Assembly: GCA_948470475.1 (NCBI GenBank)
Contig: OX419335.1
Location: forward strand, 35,007,797-35,071,796
Direction: 5' to 3'
DNA from: Galaxea fascicularis
Taxonomy: Eukaryota; Cnidaria; Anthozoa; Scleractinia; Euphylliidae
Length of the DNA: 64,000 nt
The translations under genes and the position numbers were made by a program. The notes beneath the pieces are model-generated. The model searched no databases. It was not told the origin of the DNA and was given only the letters and a program-made list of their open reading frames with translations. Shown piece after piece: positions 10,401 to 22,053 of the stretch. The first letter of the stretch is position 1. Each line of letters starts with the position of its first letter.

Positions 10401-13400
10401 TAAAGGCGACCACGAAGAAGCAGAACCGTTAACCACAACTCGTCGCGGTTGTTAGATACTAAGGCTGGGATTCCTTGGGATTCGGTTCGAAGCAGTTTTT
10501 AGTACCGTAAGACTAAGCACGTTTGATTCTGTTAGGGCCAGCATTCTCAGGCCCAGTCTCCAGAGACTCTGGTGTTAGGCCACCCATAACTTCAGTGAGG
10601 TACTTGTCGTGCGCGGTGCGCAGGCGTTTGGTTGTTATATTGCGAAGTCGCTTGTATTTGGTGAGGTGAACGGCTTTGCCGCTGCGCCTGGCCTTCTTAT
10701 ACGCTCTATCGCGTTTGTTCATTGGACGTTTCACTGTAGTACTGACCCAGGGGTATGAAGTTGTCGGTGGCTTCCAAGATCTTATTAGAGATATAGGATC
10801 AATTTTCGTCCACAGTGCTACTATCTGGGTGGGTAGATGAAAAGTCGGAAACAAGGGAAGTTAACTAAAGCTTGCCTTTAAACCGGCGAAGTCGCCCTTG
10901 TGAAACTGATAAAATTTTCCGGAGGGGTTTCGGCGTAAACTTAAACGTAAACGTGGAAATATCAGCCTCGAATAAAATGGCGCCATGATCAGAGATGCCG
11001 CAGGTAACGTGACATGCGTAAATGATACCAGGATTGAGAAGACAAGGTCTAATGTTCGGCCGGAGGCGGGGCGTGTCGGCACATGCTGAGTTAAACGTAT
11101 TTGTCTGAAAGATCCAAAAGAGATTGGTCGCAAGCTTGAGCAATATCCGGCATAAGCCGGTTTCGAGTTGACCAATCTATGCCCCCACAGTTGACGTTAC
11201 CAGCAAGGATTACCAAGGGGGAGTTAGAGCTGTAAACCCTGCTCAATACACCGTCCAATAAGTCCAATGTATTAGTATCAGGAGCTGGCGGAAGATAGTA
11301 GCTGGAGGGGGGAAGGACTTGATTTTTGCGAATTTTATAGAGACTGTAACGATCTCGCAGTTGTGCACATCGAAGCGAACTTCTTCGGTTGCGATGATAT
11401 CATTACGAACGCTAATAAAAACTCCCCCGCCGTGCAAGGATCTGTCCTTCCTGAATATGTGATATGTGCTTGCAAGTACTGAATAAGAAGGTATTGTGGA
11501 ATCCAATTTGGATTCGCACCCCAGAACGATGTCAGGCTTGTGCAAATCAATGAGTGTCAGAAATTCAGATTTAGTTGGGCTCTTAATACCATCACAATTC
11601 AATGAAATGACTTACAGTTTCCTCCTCTTCTGTTGTGGAGAACGAGCAATCGGGCTGGAAGTGTGTAGTGGCGGTCCCATGGGAAGAGGGTAGCTCGTGT
11701 CTGGCGCTGATCCCGTTGTAAGGGTTGTTAGATTCAAGGCTCTGGTAACTATTATCGCTAGCAAAGGTGTCCAAATTGTCGAGAAGAAATGTTGTGGACA
11801 AATTAGGAAAGGCACAAAAATTACACATCCAAACAAGTTTAGAATCACGGCCGAAAGTTATCGTAAGATCTAGATTGAGCGGATACTGCAGTACAATTGA
11901 CATGAAATCAATGGAGGTATTCCTCGCATTCGGTTGCTTTCTGGTTAAATCTCACAGCCTTGATACAGAGACCGCAAGGACTTCGCTTTGTAAAAGAAGA
12001 GATTTGAGCACCACGATTATCGATGATGATCTTGAGTGACCCAAAATGGCGGCTGAGCGAGACGAACTTGTGGTGCGGTGAAACGCTTCCAGGCCAATTC
12101 CAAGAGTCCATTTTGGTATCATTTGTCTCAAAAGACAAGCGTGTGGTTTGATATTTATTGAATCCTGGGCAGTGTGACAGTCAGGAACGTAGTAAAGCGG
12201 CAAAAAGAAAAAGAGTTACGGGAAAAAATACAAGCTGACCAGCATGTTCCGCAACCGCTGACCGAGTTTGGGGTGAGTTCGATTAAGTTAGATAGCCGAA
12301 TCCAATCGAACTCAATCGCTCGATTGAGTTCGATTACCGAACGTTCGATTGACCACGCCGGGTAATTACTCACAGAAAAACATAAATTTCCACTCATAGC
12401 CCAATCCATGTATTCTTTGCCTGCAATCTCAGCTTTTGTTCCCCAGTCATATCTCTTTGATTCCTGATCAAACCTACATTACGGCAACATATATATGTTG
12501 TGCCGCGTAGCACTATAAACACAAGTGGTGAAACAGAGAATTAACTCTGCAGTGTAAATTAAAGTGCTAGAGAAACCCATGAAAAACCCACTGGGCGTTA
12601 GCCCTAGTAAAGGGTATCAGGGAACCACACGAGGCAAAGAAAAAATTCTTATGACCTCGGTGGGAATCGAACCCACGACCTCCGGATTAGATCTACCGTT
12701 GCTCTGCCGACTAAGATACGAGGCCGGACAGAGCAAGTCGGGGACGATTAAGGTGGTGAATCGCGGCGAAGAGAAAGTAAGGGTACATATATATGTTGTG
12801 CCGCGTAGCACTATAAACACAAGTGGTGAAACAGAGAATTAACTCTGCAGTGTAAATTAAAGTGCTAGAGAAACCCATGAAAAACCCACTGGGCGTTAGC
12901 CCTAGTAAAGGGTATCAGGGAACCACACGAGGCAAAGAAAAAATTCTTATGACCTCGGTGGGAATCGAACCCACGACCTCCGGATTAGATCTACCGTTGC
13001 TCTGCCGACTAAGCTACGAGGCCGGACAGAGCAAGTCGGGGACGATTAAGGTGGTGAATCGCGGCGAAGAGAAAGTAAGGGTACATATATATGTTGTGCC
13101 GCGTAGCACTATAAACACAAGTGGTGAAACAGAGAATTAACTCTGCAGAGCAACGGTAGATCTAATCCGGAGGTCGTGGGTTCGATTCCCACCGAGGTCA
13201 TAAGAATTTTTTCTTTGCCTCGTGTGGTTCCCTGATACCCTTTACTAGGGCTAACGCCCAGTGGGTTTTTCATGGGTTTCTCTAGCACTTTAATTTACAC
13301 TGCAGAGTTAATTCTCTGTTTCACCACTTGTGTTTATAGTGCTACGCGGCACAACATATATATGTACCCTTACTTTCTCTTCGCCGCGATTCACCACCTT

Positions 13401-16400
13401 AATCGTCCCCGACTTGCTCTGTCCGGCCTCGTAGCTTAGTCGGCAGAGCAACGGTAGATCTAATCCGGAGGTCGTGGGTTCGATTCCCACCGAGGTCATA
13501 AGAACTTTTTCTTTGCCTCGTGTGGTTCCCTGATACCCTTTACTAGGGCTAACGCCCAGTGGGTTTTTCATGGGTTTCTCTAGCACTTTAATTTACACTG
13601 CAGAGTTAATTCTCTGTTTCACCACCTACATTACGGCAACTCTACTGTGCACTCACAGTTTGATTGGTTTGTCTTTCTATAGTATTCAAAGGCATCAACA
13701 GTACTATCACTGGCAGGAATTAGGCAACAATTTTCCTTGGTTGAAAATATTCAGATGTCGCGATCTAGCTTTCAGTTTCTCACAGACATTGAACAACATC
13801 TGGCTGTTGAGGGTTGTGATCCACCAGATGTCCAGCTTCAAAGCCAGGGTTATTTATTTCTGGCCAGCAAGGAAAGAGAAGAAACAGTGAGGACGCTTCA
13901 TCATTTTCAAACGTATGGAAGTATAATTTTATGTTTATTGGGAACTTCTGTAAATGTACAAGCTGTTCATGCTATGGACTGTGCTGGTCGAGATGCATTT
14001 ATTTCTGCTCATGGGAGGTTGAAAAATGTAGTCTTTATTTGTGGCTCCTAATGTGCAAATACCTAGGTCTTGGGAAGATGCTAAACAAATCCTGTTCAAG
14101 ATCAGTCAATTATTGTGCAGATAAAATAGCCATACCTCCCCATAGGATGGTCAAATGGAAATTCCAAGGGGGACGAGGTGACAAAAGCAAAAAGATTTAA
14201 AAGAAAAGTATGGAGCTAAACTGGAATTTCCAGAGGAGTGGGGAATGGAGATCGGTGGGTATAGATATTTTCTGGATTCCCCCCCACCCCCCCCCCCCCC
14301 ACTTCGCATTTCTTGAGAATCATAGTAATATAATTTTTGTTGTGTACTGGTGTCTATAACCACCATTATTATCCATTTCAGAAAACTAGATTGCAGTGTC
14401 ATTCTTCTTTCTCCAGAAGAGCTCAGCAAGAGATATCCTTGGCTTAACACAGATGGCATAGCTCTGGCTTCACTGGGTGGGCATTCCTGAAATCAACTTT
14501 AAATCGAATTTATAATATGAATATGTGCACTTCCTTGTACATCTATGTAGTTTGTGTACAGCGCTTGTGATCTCTGCTTTATGTGGGTGCATGTGCCTCT
14601 TCTGTTCTCTGTTCCTGAAGTGGGGAATGGTAAGATGTTATCCCCTGTAATAGCAGACGTAACGTTTTCAACTCGACGTTATTTATTAAGTTAAATGTAG
14701 GCATATATTCTTGGTATGGGTGTACCGCCCCGTTCTCCAGTCCTGGTCCTATTTCGGACCAAAATATGCCATTTTCCACACCCGTTTTCAGACCTGACGT
14801 TACGGTTACAACTTTTCCCACTGACTTTGATGTAGCGTAATTAAGCTTTGCATCAGTGCCGAAGGCAAGAATTGATAAATTTCAGCTCAAATGATATATT
14901 ATATGATATTATTTGTAGTTGAAAGGACAAATACGTTTATACGCTCTCGTTGTTCCCTTGAAAACGATACCCGATTTCAGACCAAAATGGTCGAAATCTA
15001 CACCCGTCTTAAGACCAAAACGACTCAAAAACCATACCCTTTGGGGCGGCACATACCTATATAGCTTATATAGCGGAGCACCCCGCCCCGCCCCGCCCCG
15101 CCCCGCCCCCACTCCCCTGGGCTATTAACTCTAGAAGGCGCCTTGATATTCAAAGCTTGAATTCGTTTATTTCAGGTACAGGAAGTGAAGGTTACTTTGA
15201 CCCATGGTCGCTGCTAAATGCCTTTAAGAGAAAAGCCGTCTCTTTGGGTGTAGATTACATTACTGGTGAGGCTGTGGACGTTGTTACGGATCAGAATGGG
15301 CAAATTAGCTGTGTTAAGGTTCGCAGTGAATTGTATGTGCTCTTGCTGAAGACGTATCGTTGAATTTGTACTGCAGTGATTCAAACGCTGCACCAAATTA
15401 AATGGTACGTCTTTCTAACGGTAGTCAAACGTCACTGGAAACTGTTGCTTAAACCGTTCTAGGAAGGTCTGTGTTCTTTTTGCAGCTGATGTGAATCGTT
15501 ATATTTTTTGGCAACAATACATCATCCTTAACTGGTACTGTCTATAGTTTCGCTAACGCTCTGGCGCTTTTCACTGAAGAAACGCTATAACGAAACGGCA
15601 TTTGTTAATTAACACTATCGGTCATTTAATGGGTGAGCGTTAGTGCTATCTGAGGTCACCTATTGGTAGCGGAAAAAAGGGGAGACGCAACCTGGTCCGT
15701 TTAAGATAAGCGTGTCAGTATCAACGGTACGTTAGCTTGTTCTATCTATATTTCTGTTTTCTCAACCTTTTTGGTATGTTCTAACCCAGTTATTCCTTGA
15801 GTTGTTGAAACTCACAGGATGATTTATATGTGTTGGTGAGTGTGTGGCTTTCTGAAGGTTGAATTTCAATAATAACCCTTTTGTTCGTTCCCCGGCTGGC
15901 ATTTGAGTAAATCTGGTAAGTGAGCGTAGTAATGTAACACGGGCATATCTTTTGAGCCTTTCTGGCGGTCAGCTTTATTTCAATACGTGATCTTGATAGT
16001 AAGTATATTTTGTCCGTCTTTACAGGTGGCTTCGGGTTGCTCTCCAAAACAAGTGGAAGACATTCACTGTGGAGTTCTGGTTAATGCTGCTGGTCCGAGT
16101 GCGGGCTATCTCGCAAAGAAGCTGGGGATAGATTTACCGGTGGAGCCAAGAAAGCGTTGCGTCTTCGTATTGGATTGTCCTGATGCTCCAGCTAAAGATG
16201 CCATGCCCTTTGTCATCGATAAGTCTGGTGTATATGTTCGTAATGAAGGTGGCAGATTCATAAGTGGAGGGCCAATAGAAAACGTAAGTCTACATGATGT
16301 ATATTTGGTTGTCCGTTGTATCCGGCGATGGAGGCGACGGTGCAGTGCCGTCCCAAGAGGTTTTACATACAGTTGACGCACTCGAAAAGTCCCCCCCCCC

Positions 16401-19132
16401 CACGCTATTTGGCGCCCCCTTAGAATAAGTTCTGTACCCATCAAAATGATCGCAGCGCTTATTTAGACACTTGGAGTTCTCAGTAGGTGATAGCAGGGTT
16501 AAAACTTTGCCGATAAAGCAAACCCAATCTACTTCTTTGTCTGCTCTGTGGCCTATCGTTTCAGATAAGAGTCGCCCCGATTCAGCGCCGGACCTGAATG
16601 AGCACCGCGAAAAAACGGAAACCTTACTGAGTGTAACGGCGCTTTTTGGAGTAAAGAAGGTATTCATTTAGCGATGAGAAAAAGCCAAAGTCAGCTTTCG
16701 GGGAGTCCATCGTTATTTCTTTTATGATGAGTTCTGGTTTACAAGTACAGTCAAACCTTTTTGGCCATCTCTCGTAAGCGACCGCATTCCATGAGCAACC
16801 ACTTTTTCCAAAAAAAAAAAAACAACACAATTTTAGCAGTCAATCACTGTAATTGACCGACACCAAACGATTACAGTGTTTTGGTAGGCAGCATGGCGGG
16901 CTTTACTTTGTTCATGTATGCGGAATGCAGGCAATCATTCTCGTCTTTGGCGAAAAAGCAGAAAATCGCGCGAGTTTATGCACCCTGCCAAAGTGCTATC
17001 GGCAGGAGTGTCAAGTGGCGTGGAATGGAACGATAATCTTCGATTACTTTTCCACTAGACAGTTGTAGCACGCAGTAAACAGATGTTATTCTCAACAGCA
17101 CTTAGTTTTTAGCTATCGAGGTTGTTGTTGCTGTGGGTGTTTTAGAATGGTCTTCCTTCCTTACACAGGATGTTGAATGCGAATCATCGGACTTCGAAGT
17201 AGACTACGATCTTTTCTACGAAAGCTACTGGGCCACATTAGCTCACAGAATCCCCGCTTTTGAATGTCTCAAGGTAAGTTCAGTATCTAGAAACCCGAGT
17301 CGGAAACGTGAAGTTGCCTTTCAACAATGTACAGTCAAACCTGCATTAAGCGGCCATCCTGACATAGTTGAATTTTATACCTGCCAACTTTTTTATGATC
17401 ATATTGTAGATAGAAAACTCTCCAATTCTACCCTAACCCACGCATCTGAGCAACATAATTATACCATTCTAATTGCGTCCCTTCGGTTTTTGGTCTGTTA
17501 TTGCTGGAATGATATTCCTATTTCTATTCGCCAAAAACCTACCAAACAACTATTTAGAAGAGCTCTCTTCCAGTTCTTTGGAACCTATTAAAGGGTGACC
17601 GTGACTACCTAATAGAGGTGACCACCTAAGGGAAGAAATTTTCGGGACTTTAACAACTGATGGCTTAATAGAGGATGACCACTTAATATGGTGCTGCTTA
17701 GTACGAGTTTGACTTTAGCTTTGAAAATAGAGTGAAAAAGACGAAGTAATAATGTTAGGAACAATATGATTCTGGGTGCGTTTAGCTCTTAGAGGTAGCC
17801 CTGTTCGTGATACCATGGAATTAAGTTTCGACAGGGTGAGCACAGAGACGATCTAGTGAGTTGTGCTACACTAGGTCCCAGTTCGGTTCAAAACCTGGTG
17901 AGTTGTGGGTTTAAATAAAATTCTAAAAAAGTATTTCCATTACAGATTTCGGCTAGTTTTGAGCTGAACTTTGGTATACCTCGAGTTTAAAATTTGTTTT
18001 TGAGAACACTCTTAGTGAGCGAGATGGAATTCAAGTGACGCCGGGGATTATCGAATGGAGGTAATAATCGAAACCCAAAAAAAATCCTTCGATCATCCCC
18101 GTCCCTTGAAATCCGGAGTACCCTCCCCCCCCCGCCTGGAGGGGGCCTGTTAACAGTTTAGGAGATGATATAGAGACTGTCCTTCATTCTGGTTGGTCAG
18201 CGAAGTTGCGATGTTATTGGTCGTTTGTTACTCAGTCCGTCATGTGGCTGCGATGGCTGAAAAGAGCGATTTAGTGCTGTGTTTCTTTGCAACAAAAAGG
18301 ATGAAATTTGAGGTGCCATATGTGGGCTTGATTGTTAGACTCACTCCTTGGGAAATCTGTAGTTTGACTACTAACGAGCTTGAAAACTGCTTAGTGGCCA
18401 CGTAATTCAGTCCACCCCTATTAATAAAGCCCCCGGGTAAAAACAATAGAAGCGGCTTCATTGAGACTTTGATTGCTAGCCACCTAATGGAAGGTGGCCA
18501 CATAAAACGGGTTCGACTGTATATACCTGTACCTAAATGGAAATGTAAAGGTTGGACCAAAACAACAAGGAGGCCATAGTTATTCTCACGTTATTGTTAT
18601 TGTTATAGTAAATATATAACAATAAATACTTTATTAACGTGTCAATAATTACCCAGCTTGCACATAGTGTAAATTAATTGGCGACACCAATCTATCTACC
18701 TATCTATCTACTAAAATGGTGGCGGGTGGATATCCCTGGGTTACCTGTTCAGTACACTACTTCACAATTGATATCCGTTTATTTGAGAGTATCGTGATCA
18801 GGTGAATTACGTTTTGTGCCAAAGCTGCGGTGAAATGGATACATTTTAACGTCAACGCTTTTGTAAATCACAACCAGGTTCGGAGTGCGTGGGCCGGACA
18901 TTACGAATACAACACCGTGGACCAAAACGCCATCATAGGGCGCCATCCTCATATAAGGAATCTTATTTTCGTGAATGGCTTCAGCGGTCATGGCATCCAG
19001 CAGTCTCCTGCAGCCGGACGAGCCGTCAGTGAATTGATCTTGGACAGCGGATTTCAGACAATCGATCTCACAGCACTTGGTTTCGAGCGTTTCTTGAGGA
19101 ATGAGCCCATGGTGGAGAAAAACATTGTCTAG
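7430..19132 (+). CDS. FOXRED1: FAD-dependent oxidoreductase FOXRED1, complex I assembly factor
   Basis: Mitochondrial flavoprotein of the D-amino-acid oxidase (DAO) superfamily. In animals it is needed to assemble respiratory complex I. Seven coding exons join in frame with GT-AG borders: 7430-7714, 13683-13912, 14382-14476, 15176-15318, 16026-16283, 17169-17273 and 18878-19132, giving 456 residues, close to the family's usual size. Residues 1-47 are rich in Arg and Ser with few acidic residues, as in a mitochondrial presequence. YDVVIVGGGAMG (about 58-69) is the dinucleotide-binding GxGxxG motif, and ICVIEQDPT ends the second beta strand. Family landmarks follow: YSKASTVLSLAGIRQQFS, GYLFLAS, WLNTDGIALASLG, GYFDPWSLL, VNAAGPSAGYLA and the C-terminal GRHPHIRNLIFVNGFSGHGIQQSPA FAD-binding block. 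Intron 1 is about 6 kb and packed with transposons. A polyadenylation signal follows at 19264. Confidence 0.95.
8478..8645. repeat. Imperfect foldback repeat
   Basis: GGAAGTTTGGGGAGC (8528-8542) is complementary, with one mismatch, to GCTCTCCAAACTTCC (8613-8627). CTTGCACATGACT and AAGTGCACATGAC-type segments lie outside them. It is probably a small decayed MITE in FOXRED1 intron 1; limits are uncertain. Confidence 0.4.
8950..9151. mobile_element. 202-bp MITE nested in the larger element
   Basis: The ends AGCCTGCATAGCAAGCGTTTC and GAAACGCTTGCTACGCAGGCT are inverted repeats with one mismatch. AGAATT occurs on both sides (ending at 8949 and starting at about 9157), a possible but imperfectly placed target duplication. 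The interior has a (CTC)n/(CCT)n tract that creates proline- or glycine-rich false frames on each strand. Confidence 0.65.
9540..12140 (-). pseudogene. Decayed non-LTR retrotransposon (CR1/L2-like LINE)
   Basis: Read on the minus strand, fragments in several frames follow LINE order. A Cys-rich CGLCIKAVRF segment (PHD-like finger, about 11.9-12.1 kb) comes first. An apurinic endonuclease-like piece follows (11602-11243: MNCDGIKSPTKSEFL, PDIVLGCESKLD, GGGVFISVRNDI). Next is a basic linker (10854-10513) and the reverse transcriptase core (10436-10251: SGVPQGTVLGSILFLMFIND then LFADDCVLY, the FADD catalytic box). A frameshifted C-terminal remnant lies at 9960-9592. Stops and frameshifts between pieces show it is dead. 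It lies inside the TA-flanked element and inside FOXRED1 intron 1, antisense to that gene. Both limits are approximate. Confidence 0.8.
12489..13623. mobile_element. Palindromic cluster of tRNA-Arg-derived SINEs
   Basis: Two direct copies of a 298-bp unit (tRNA-like parts 12653-12727 and 12951-13025, minus strand) and the start of a third are followed by a partial copy and then a full copy in the opposite orientation (tRNA-like parts 13145-13199 and 13425-13498, plus strand). The switch occurs at about 13144-13148 over a GCAG microhomology. The tRNA-like part pairs GGCCTCG with CGAGGTC, has a perfect T stem GTGGG/CCCAC and a GATCTAA anticodon loop (TCT, Arg), but the anticodon stem is poor. 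Copies differ by only a few bases, so the cluster is young. The whole block is bounded by ACCTACATTACGGCAAC at 12472-12488 and 13624-13640. Confidence 0.85.
12951..13025 (-). tRNA. tRNA-Arg(TCT)-like SINE head, probably not a working tRNA
   Basis: Acceptor, D and T arms can form. A box TAGCTTAGTCGG and B box GGTTCGATTCC are intact, so polymerase III could transcribe it. The anticodon stem forms only three good pairs. Because it is embedded in a repeated 298-bp unit it is best read as the SINE promoter head, not as a tRNA gene. The same segment occurs at 12653-12727 (minus) and 13425-13498 (plus). Confidence 0.45.
14281..14301 (+). repeat. Poly-C tract in FOXRED1 intron 2
   Basis: A C homopolymer with a single A interruption. 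Its length is likely to be unreliable in the assembly. Confidence 0.8.
15080..15112 (+). repeat. CCCCG pentamer tandem array
   Basis: Five or more CCCCG units just upstream of FOXRED1 coding exon 4 (15176). It is G-rich on the opposite strand and could form quadruplex-like structures. Non-coding. Confidence 0.8.
16745..16870 (+). repeat. AGTCAAACC-type repeat fragment
   Basis: It begins TACAGTCAAACCTTTTTGGCC and continues with ...AAGCGACC-like units and an A12 run. This matches the ends of the better preserved copy at 17330-17720. It is probably a degenerate DNA-transposon terminus in FOXRED1 intron 5. Confidence 0.4.
17330..17720. mobile_element. AGTCAAACC-ended element split by a LINE fragment
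   Basis: The left end TACAGTCAAACCTGCATTAA and the right end ...TTAGTACGAGTTTGACT are inverted relatives. Internal units like TTAAGCGGCCATCC and AATAGAGGTGACCACC repeat in both orientations. Between them, 17390-17591 encodes CWNDIPISIRQKPTKQLFRRALFQF, which resembles the C-terminal tail of non-LTR reverse transcriptases. So a LINE 3' fragment interrupts the repeat, all within FOXRED1 intron 6. Confidence 0.5.
18380..18530. repeat. Second AGTCGAACC-type repeat copy
   Basis: Units TTAGTGGCCACGTAA, TAATGGAAGGTGGCCAC and the terminal GGGTTCGACTGTATAT match the reverse complement of the element ends at 16745 and 17330. A decayed copy in FOXRED1 intron 6. Confidence 0.4.
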
Positions 19133-19152
19133 GTAGTTAGGTTATTGCAACA

Positions 19153-20120
19153 TAAGGTGGCTCAAAATGGTTTCGTTATTTTTAAACACCAATTCATCGC
19201 CAGAAATCGCGGACATTTCGAGCCCGCTAACAACTACCAGCGGTATACTGTATAACGCAAAGGAATAAAGACAGATAAAGACATCCAATATGGCAGCAAA
19301 CGCTGAAGCGAGTGGGAAAGACGCTGTTTCATACGATATATTGCACAATCTAAGCTCTGTAGATATTTTATTTGGTGCAAAGTAATTCTCGACAATGTCC
19401 GACATTTTTTTGGTTTAAATATTAGTGTGATAGCCTTTATAAATTAAGCTATGTTCGATTTTCGCGCGTATTTACTTCCATTCAAACCAAATCTAGGGTT
19501 GCTGGGGGACTGTAACTCAGTTTATATCCCATGAAACACCAGTGTTGATCAACAAAGAAAATGGCGGCTCGTGTAGGGAAAGCTTCGAGTTTGTAGCTTT
19601 CTTTCATACATAAATATGGCGTCCGCTTGCTGTGCTACAGACGAAAAATGAGAAAGATAAGGACGTCCTTGGAAGTATTTTGCCGTGGGCAATTCATGCA
19701 TTTTTCGGCAGAATTAGATCGTTTAAACATCGCAGAAGTTATATCGAGTCGTGATGATTCACATTGTGAAAGGGTTTGCTTGCCAGTGGACGAGTTTGTG
19801 GCATGACTTCGCTACGATTTTAAAGCAATGTATGGAGAATGGAGCATCAATGTGTGATGGATTGGTCGAGGCGTCGGGAAGTAAGTAATCATCCATCTAA
19901 GTAGCCGTTGATAAGTCAAATGCGAAGCTTATACACTACTGAACATGTATCGAGTGGTGATATGACGAACCGCAACCTAATTATCTGTATATATGAAAAT
20001 AATTTCATATCTCCATACATTTCTTTACATGAGTTTGCCGCCATTCTGGCCTTGGTGCGCAGGCGCCGCCGCCATCTTGTCCTAAATTTCTGGCAATGCT
20101 TTGATGGGTTAAGCCTCCTT
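19153..20120. mobile_element. Probable decayed DNA transposon with AAGGNGGCT ends
   Basis: The left end AAGGTGGCTCAAAATGG and the right end TTAAGCCTCCTT form short, imperfect inverted repeats. The interior has no readable transposase. Related starts occur at 1541 and 20294. Family and exact limits are uncertain. Confidence 0.35.
19264..19269 (+). terminator. FOXRED1 polyadenylation signal AATAAA
   Basis: The first canonical AATAAA after the FOXRED1 stop, 132 nt downstream. A G/T-rich region follows only loosely, so the cleavage site is not fixed. Confidence 0.5.
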
Positions 20121-22053
20121 AGCTCTTTATAAACCCTAAGATCAAAATTTGTTGTCCCTATACATTTCCTATAGAAGTAGTAGGGAGAAGTTGTGAAGAC
20201 ATCAAGCAAATTCATCTTGTTGATCCTGTCCTTAATCAGGCGTAAAATGTATGTATGTAAATATGCGGATTGAGATTAAATTTTCGAAATTTTAAGGTGG
20301 CTCTGAATCCGCTCCTACGATTTGTTTTTGAAAAAATTGTATTTTATCACGCTAATTAATTTCTGTTAATGCAATATAGGGGATACCGAACACGTTGTTT
20401 AGTTCCTTTCACTTAAAGCTAAAATTAATGGTGTTTCTAATGATAGTGGGATAGTGCTAGAAACAGTGTGACCCACCTGAACCTTTTAAACTCTAAGAGT
20501 GATCACTATCAAATTTCTCCTTGCAATATCAACGCTTTATAAAACAGAGTGGTTATGAGAATTAAGCCTTTCTAGTGTCAAGTATAAGTGTGACCACCCT
20601 GATTCAAAGGAAATAGCTCTTTGCGATCTGTTGCGTTTTAATCAGACAAAATTATCAAAAGCTATTTCCTCCTCTTTAGTATGTTTTTCGTCAGTCTTTA
20701 GTGGACTAAATAAACTAAAGTTCTTCAATAGTACTTTAGTACTTAGTAACAGATTCCTGGAGACCGTGGGCTGTTGAGAAGGCGCATGCTCCCTGATTGG
20801 AGTGTTAATCCACATTGAGGTGCAAAAAATAAACAGCGTAAGTCTGTATACCAATACGAATACGAATTAAATACAACTGAGAATTTAGGACTCAGAAGTT
20901 TTTTAATAGTTAGGAGGTGCACATAACAAGGAGTCTGGGCATGACCGTCCGTTCTCCAGAGGAAGCCGGTCAGCGGTGAGCGTGAAAAAAAAGCAATGAT
21001 CCCACCGGCCGCAGCCCATCAGGTCGCTTTCCGGTGTTTGCACGATGTAATATTCCCCACCCTTATGGGACTGACAAACATGTAAAAAGAATGCCAGGTA
21101 TCAGCTTCCGAACTGAGAGGAAAAAAAATTACTTCAGCAAGAAACAGTGTTTCGAGGTCAGGCGCTGATGTGAAAACGGTTATCTTTCAATTATTGTGAC
21201 TGTAACTCTGTAAAATTTATAGAAAAAAAATTGCAAATTCAGCACGTAATCCCGTCCCGGCTTGTCCAGTGAATCTGGATACATTAAGACGTGAACGGTT
21301 CGGGTTCGAGGTTCAGATTTTCCTGAATTTGTTCTTCTTTTAGTACAACCTATGTTTGAAATCAGTTTTTAAAACTCAATTCACACTTTAGGCAAACGGA
21401 AAAGGGGCTGATCGGATGAGACGAATCGGAATCAGTCTGACCATTTTGATGTGCCCTCACGCCCGATCAGTGGTCACAGCTAAGTGTTCTCGCACGGTAA
21501 ATGCCAACTTACAGGCAGTTAGACGGCCTGACAAAATTGCTCGTTAAAGGCAATTAGTAGGAAAATTGAATTGAGGAAGAATATAACGTTGAGTTATGTG
21601 CTTTTGATTAAGTATTTAATTAAATTACTTGTGGACGTCGTTGTATGAATAGTGCCTCTGGATAGGGTTTTATATTAAATCCCTATCTTGAAAGTGGCAC
21701 TTCTATAGGAAAGTTTGGGCACTTAAAATGACTTCGGACCAACTCTGTACGTTCAGTATTTTATCTTTACCATCCGTTTAAAACAAAAGCCAGCAAATAG
21801 AGTCCCTGAAATGTGTGCAGTCCAATTTGGTGGTAGTTTCGAGCCATGTGAAATGTTAGATGACAGCGCAGCGGGAATCCGATTTGCTTGCCCTTAACCT
21901 GATCATACATCGTTTTTTGCAAAAATAATTCACGAAATTAAGAAGTGTTTCGTATTTGGCCGCTGCCTTCAAATGAAACTTCAAGTATTTTTACCCTAAC
22001 CAACGGGAGTAATTAACAAGAATGAAATAAAAGGCACTACTTTCGGATGGACC

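Larger units (their letters stand above)
8723..12362. mobile_element. TA-flanked inverted-repeat element enclosing a LINE
   Basis: The left end CCCGGCGTAGTCAATCGAAC is mirrored by GTTCGATTGACCACGCCGGG at the right end (one mismatch), with TA outside each (8721-8722, 12363-12364). Inside both ends, and again at about 9315-9415, lie degenerate tandem TTCGATT / AATCGAA units forming subterminal arrays. The interior contains a nested MITE (8950-9151) and a decayed LINE (about 9540-12140, minus strand). The parsimonious reading is a non-autonomous DNA element that later received the LINE and MITE. The internal TTCGATT block at 9315-9415 could instead mark a second, partial copy. Confidence 0.6.

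Noticed and set aside
12488..13640. CRISPR-like repeat array
   Set aside because: Repeat units are 298 bp, contain polymerase III boxes and have no short spacers; the genome is eukaryotic.
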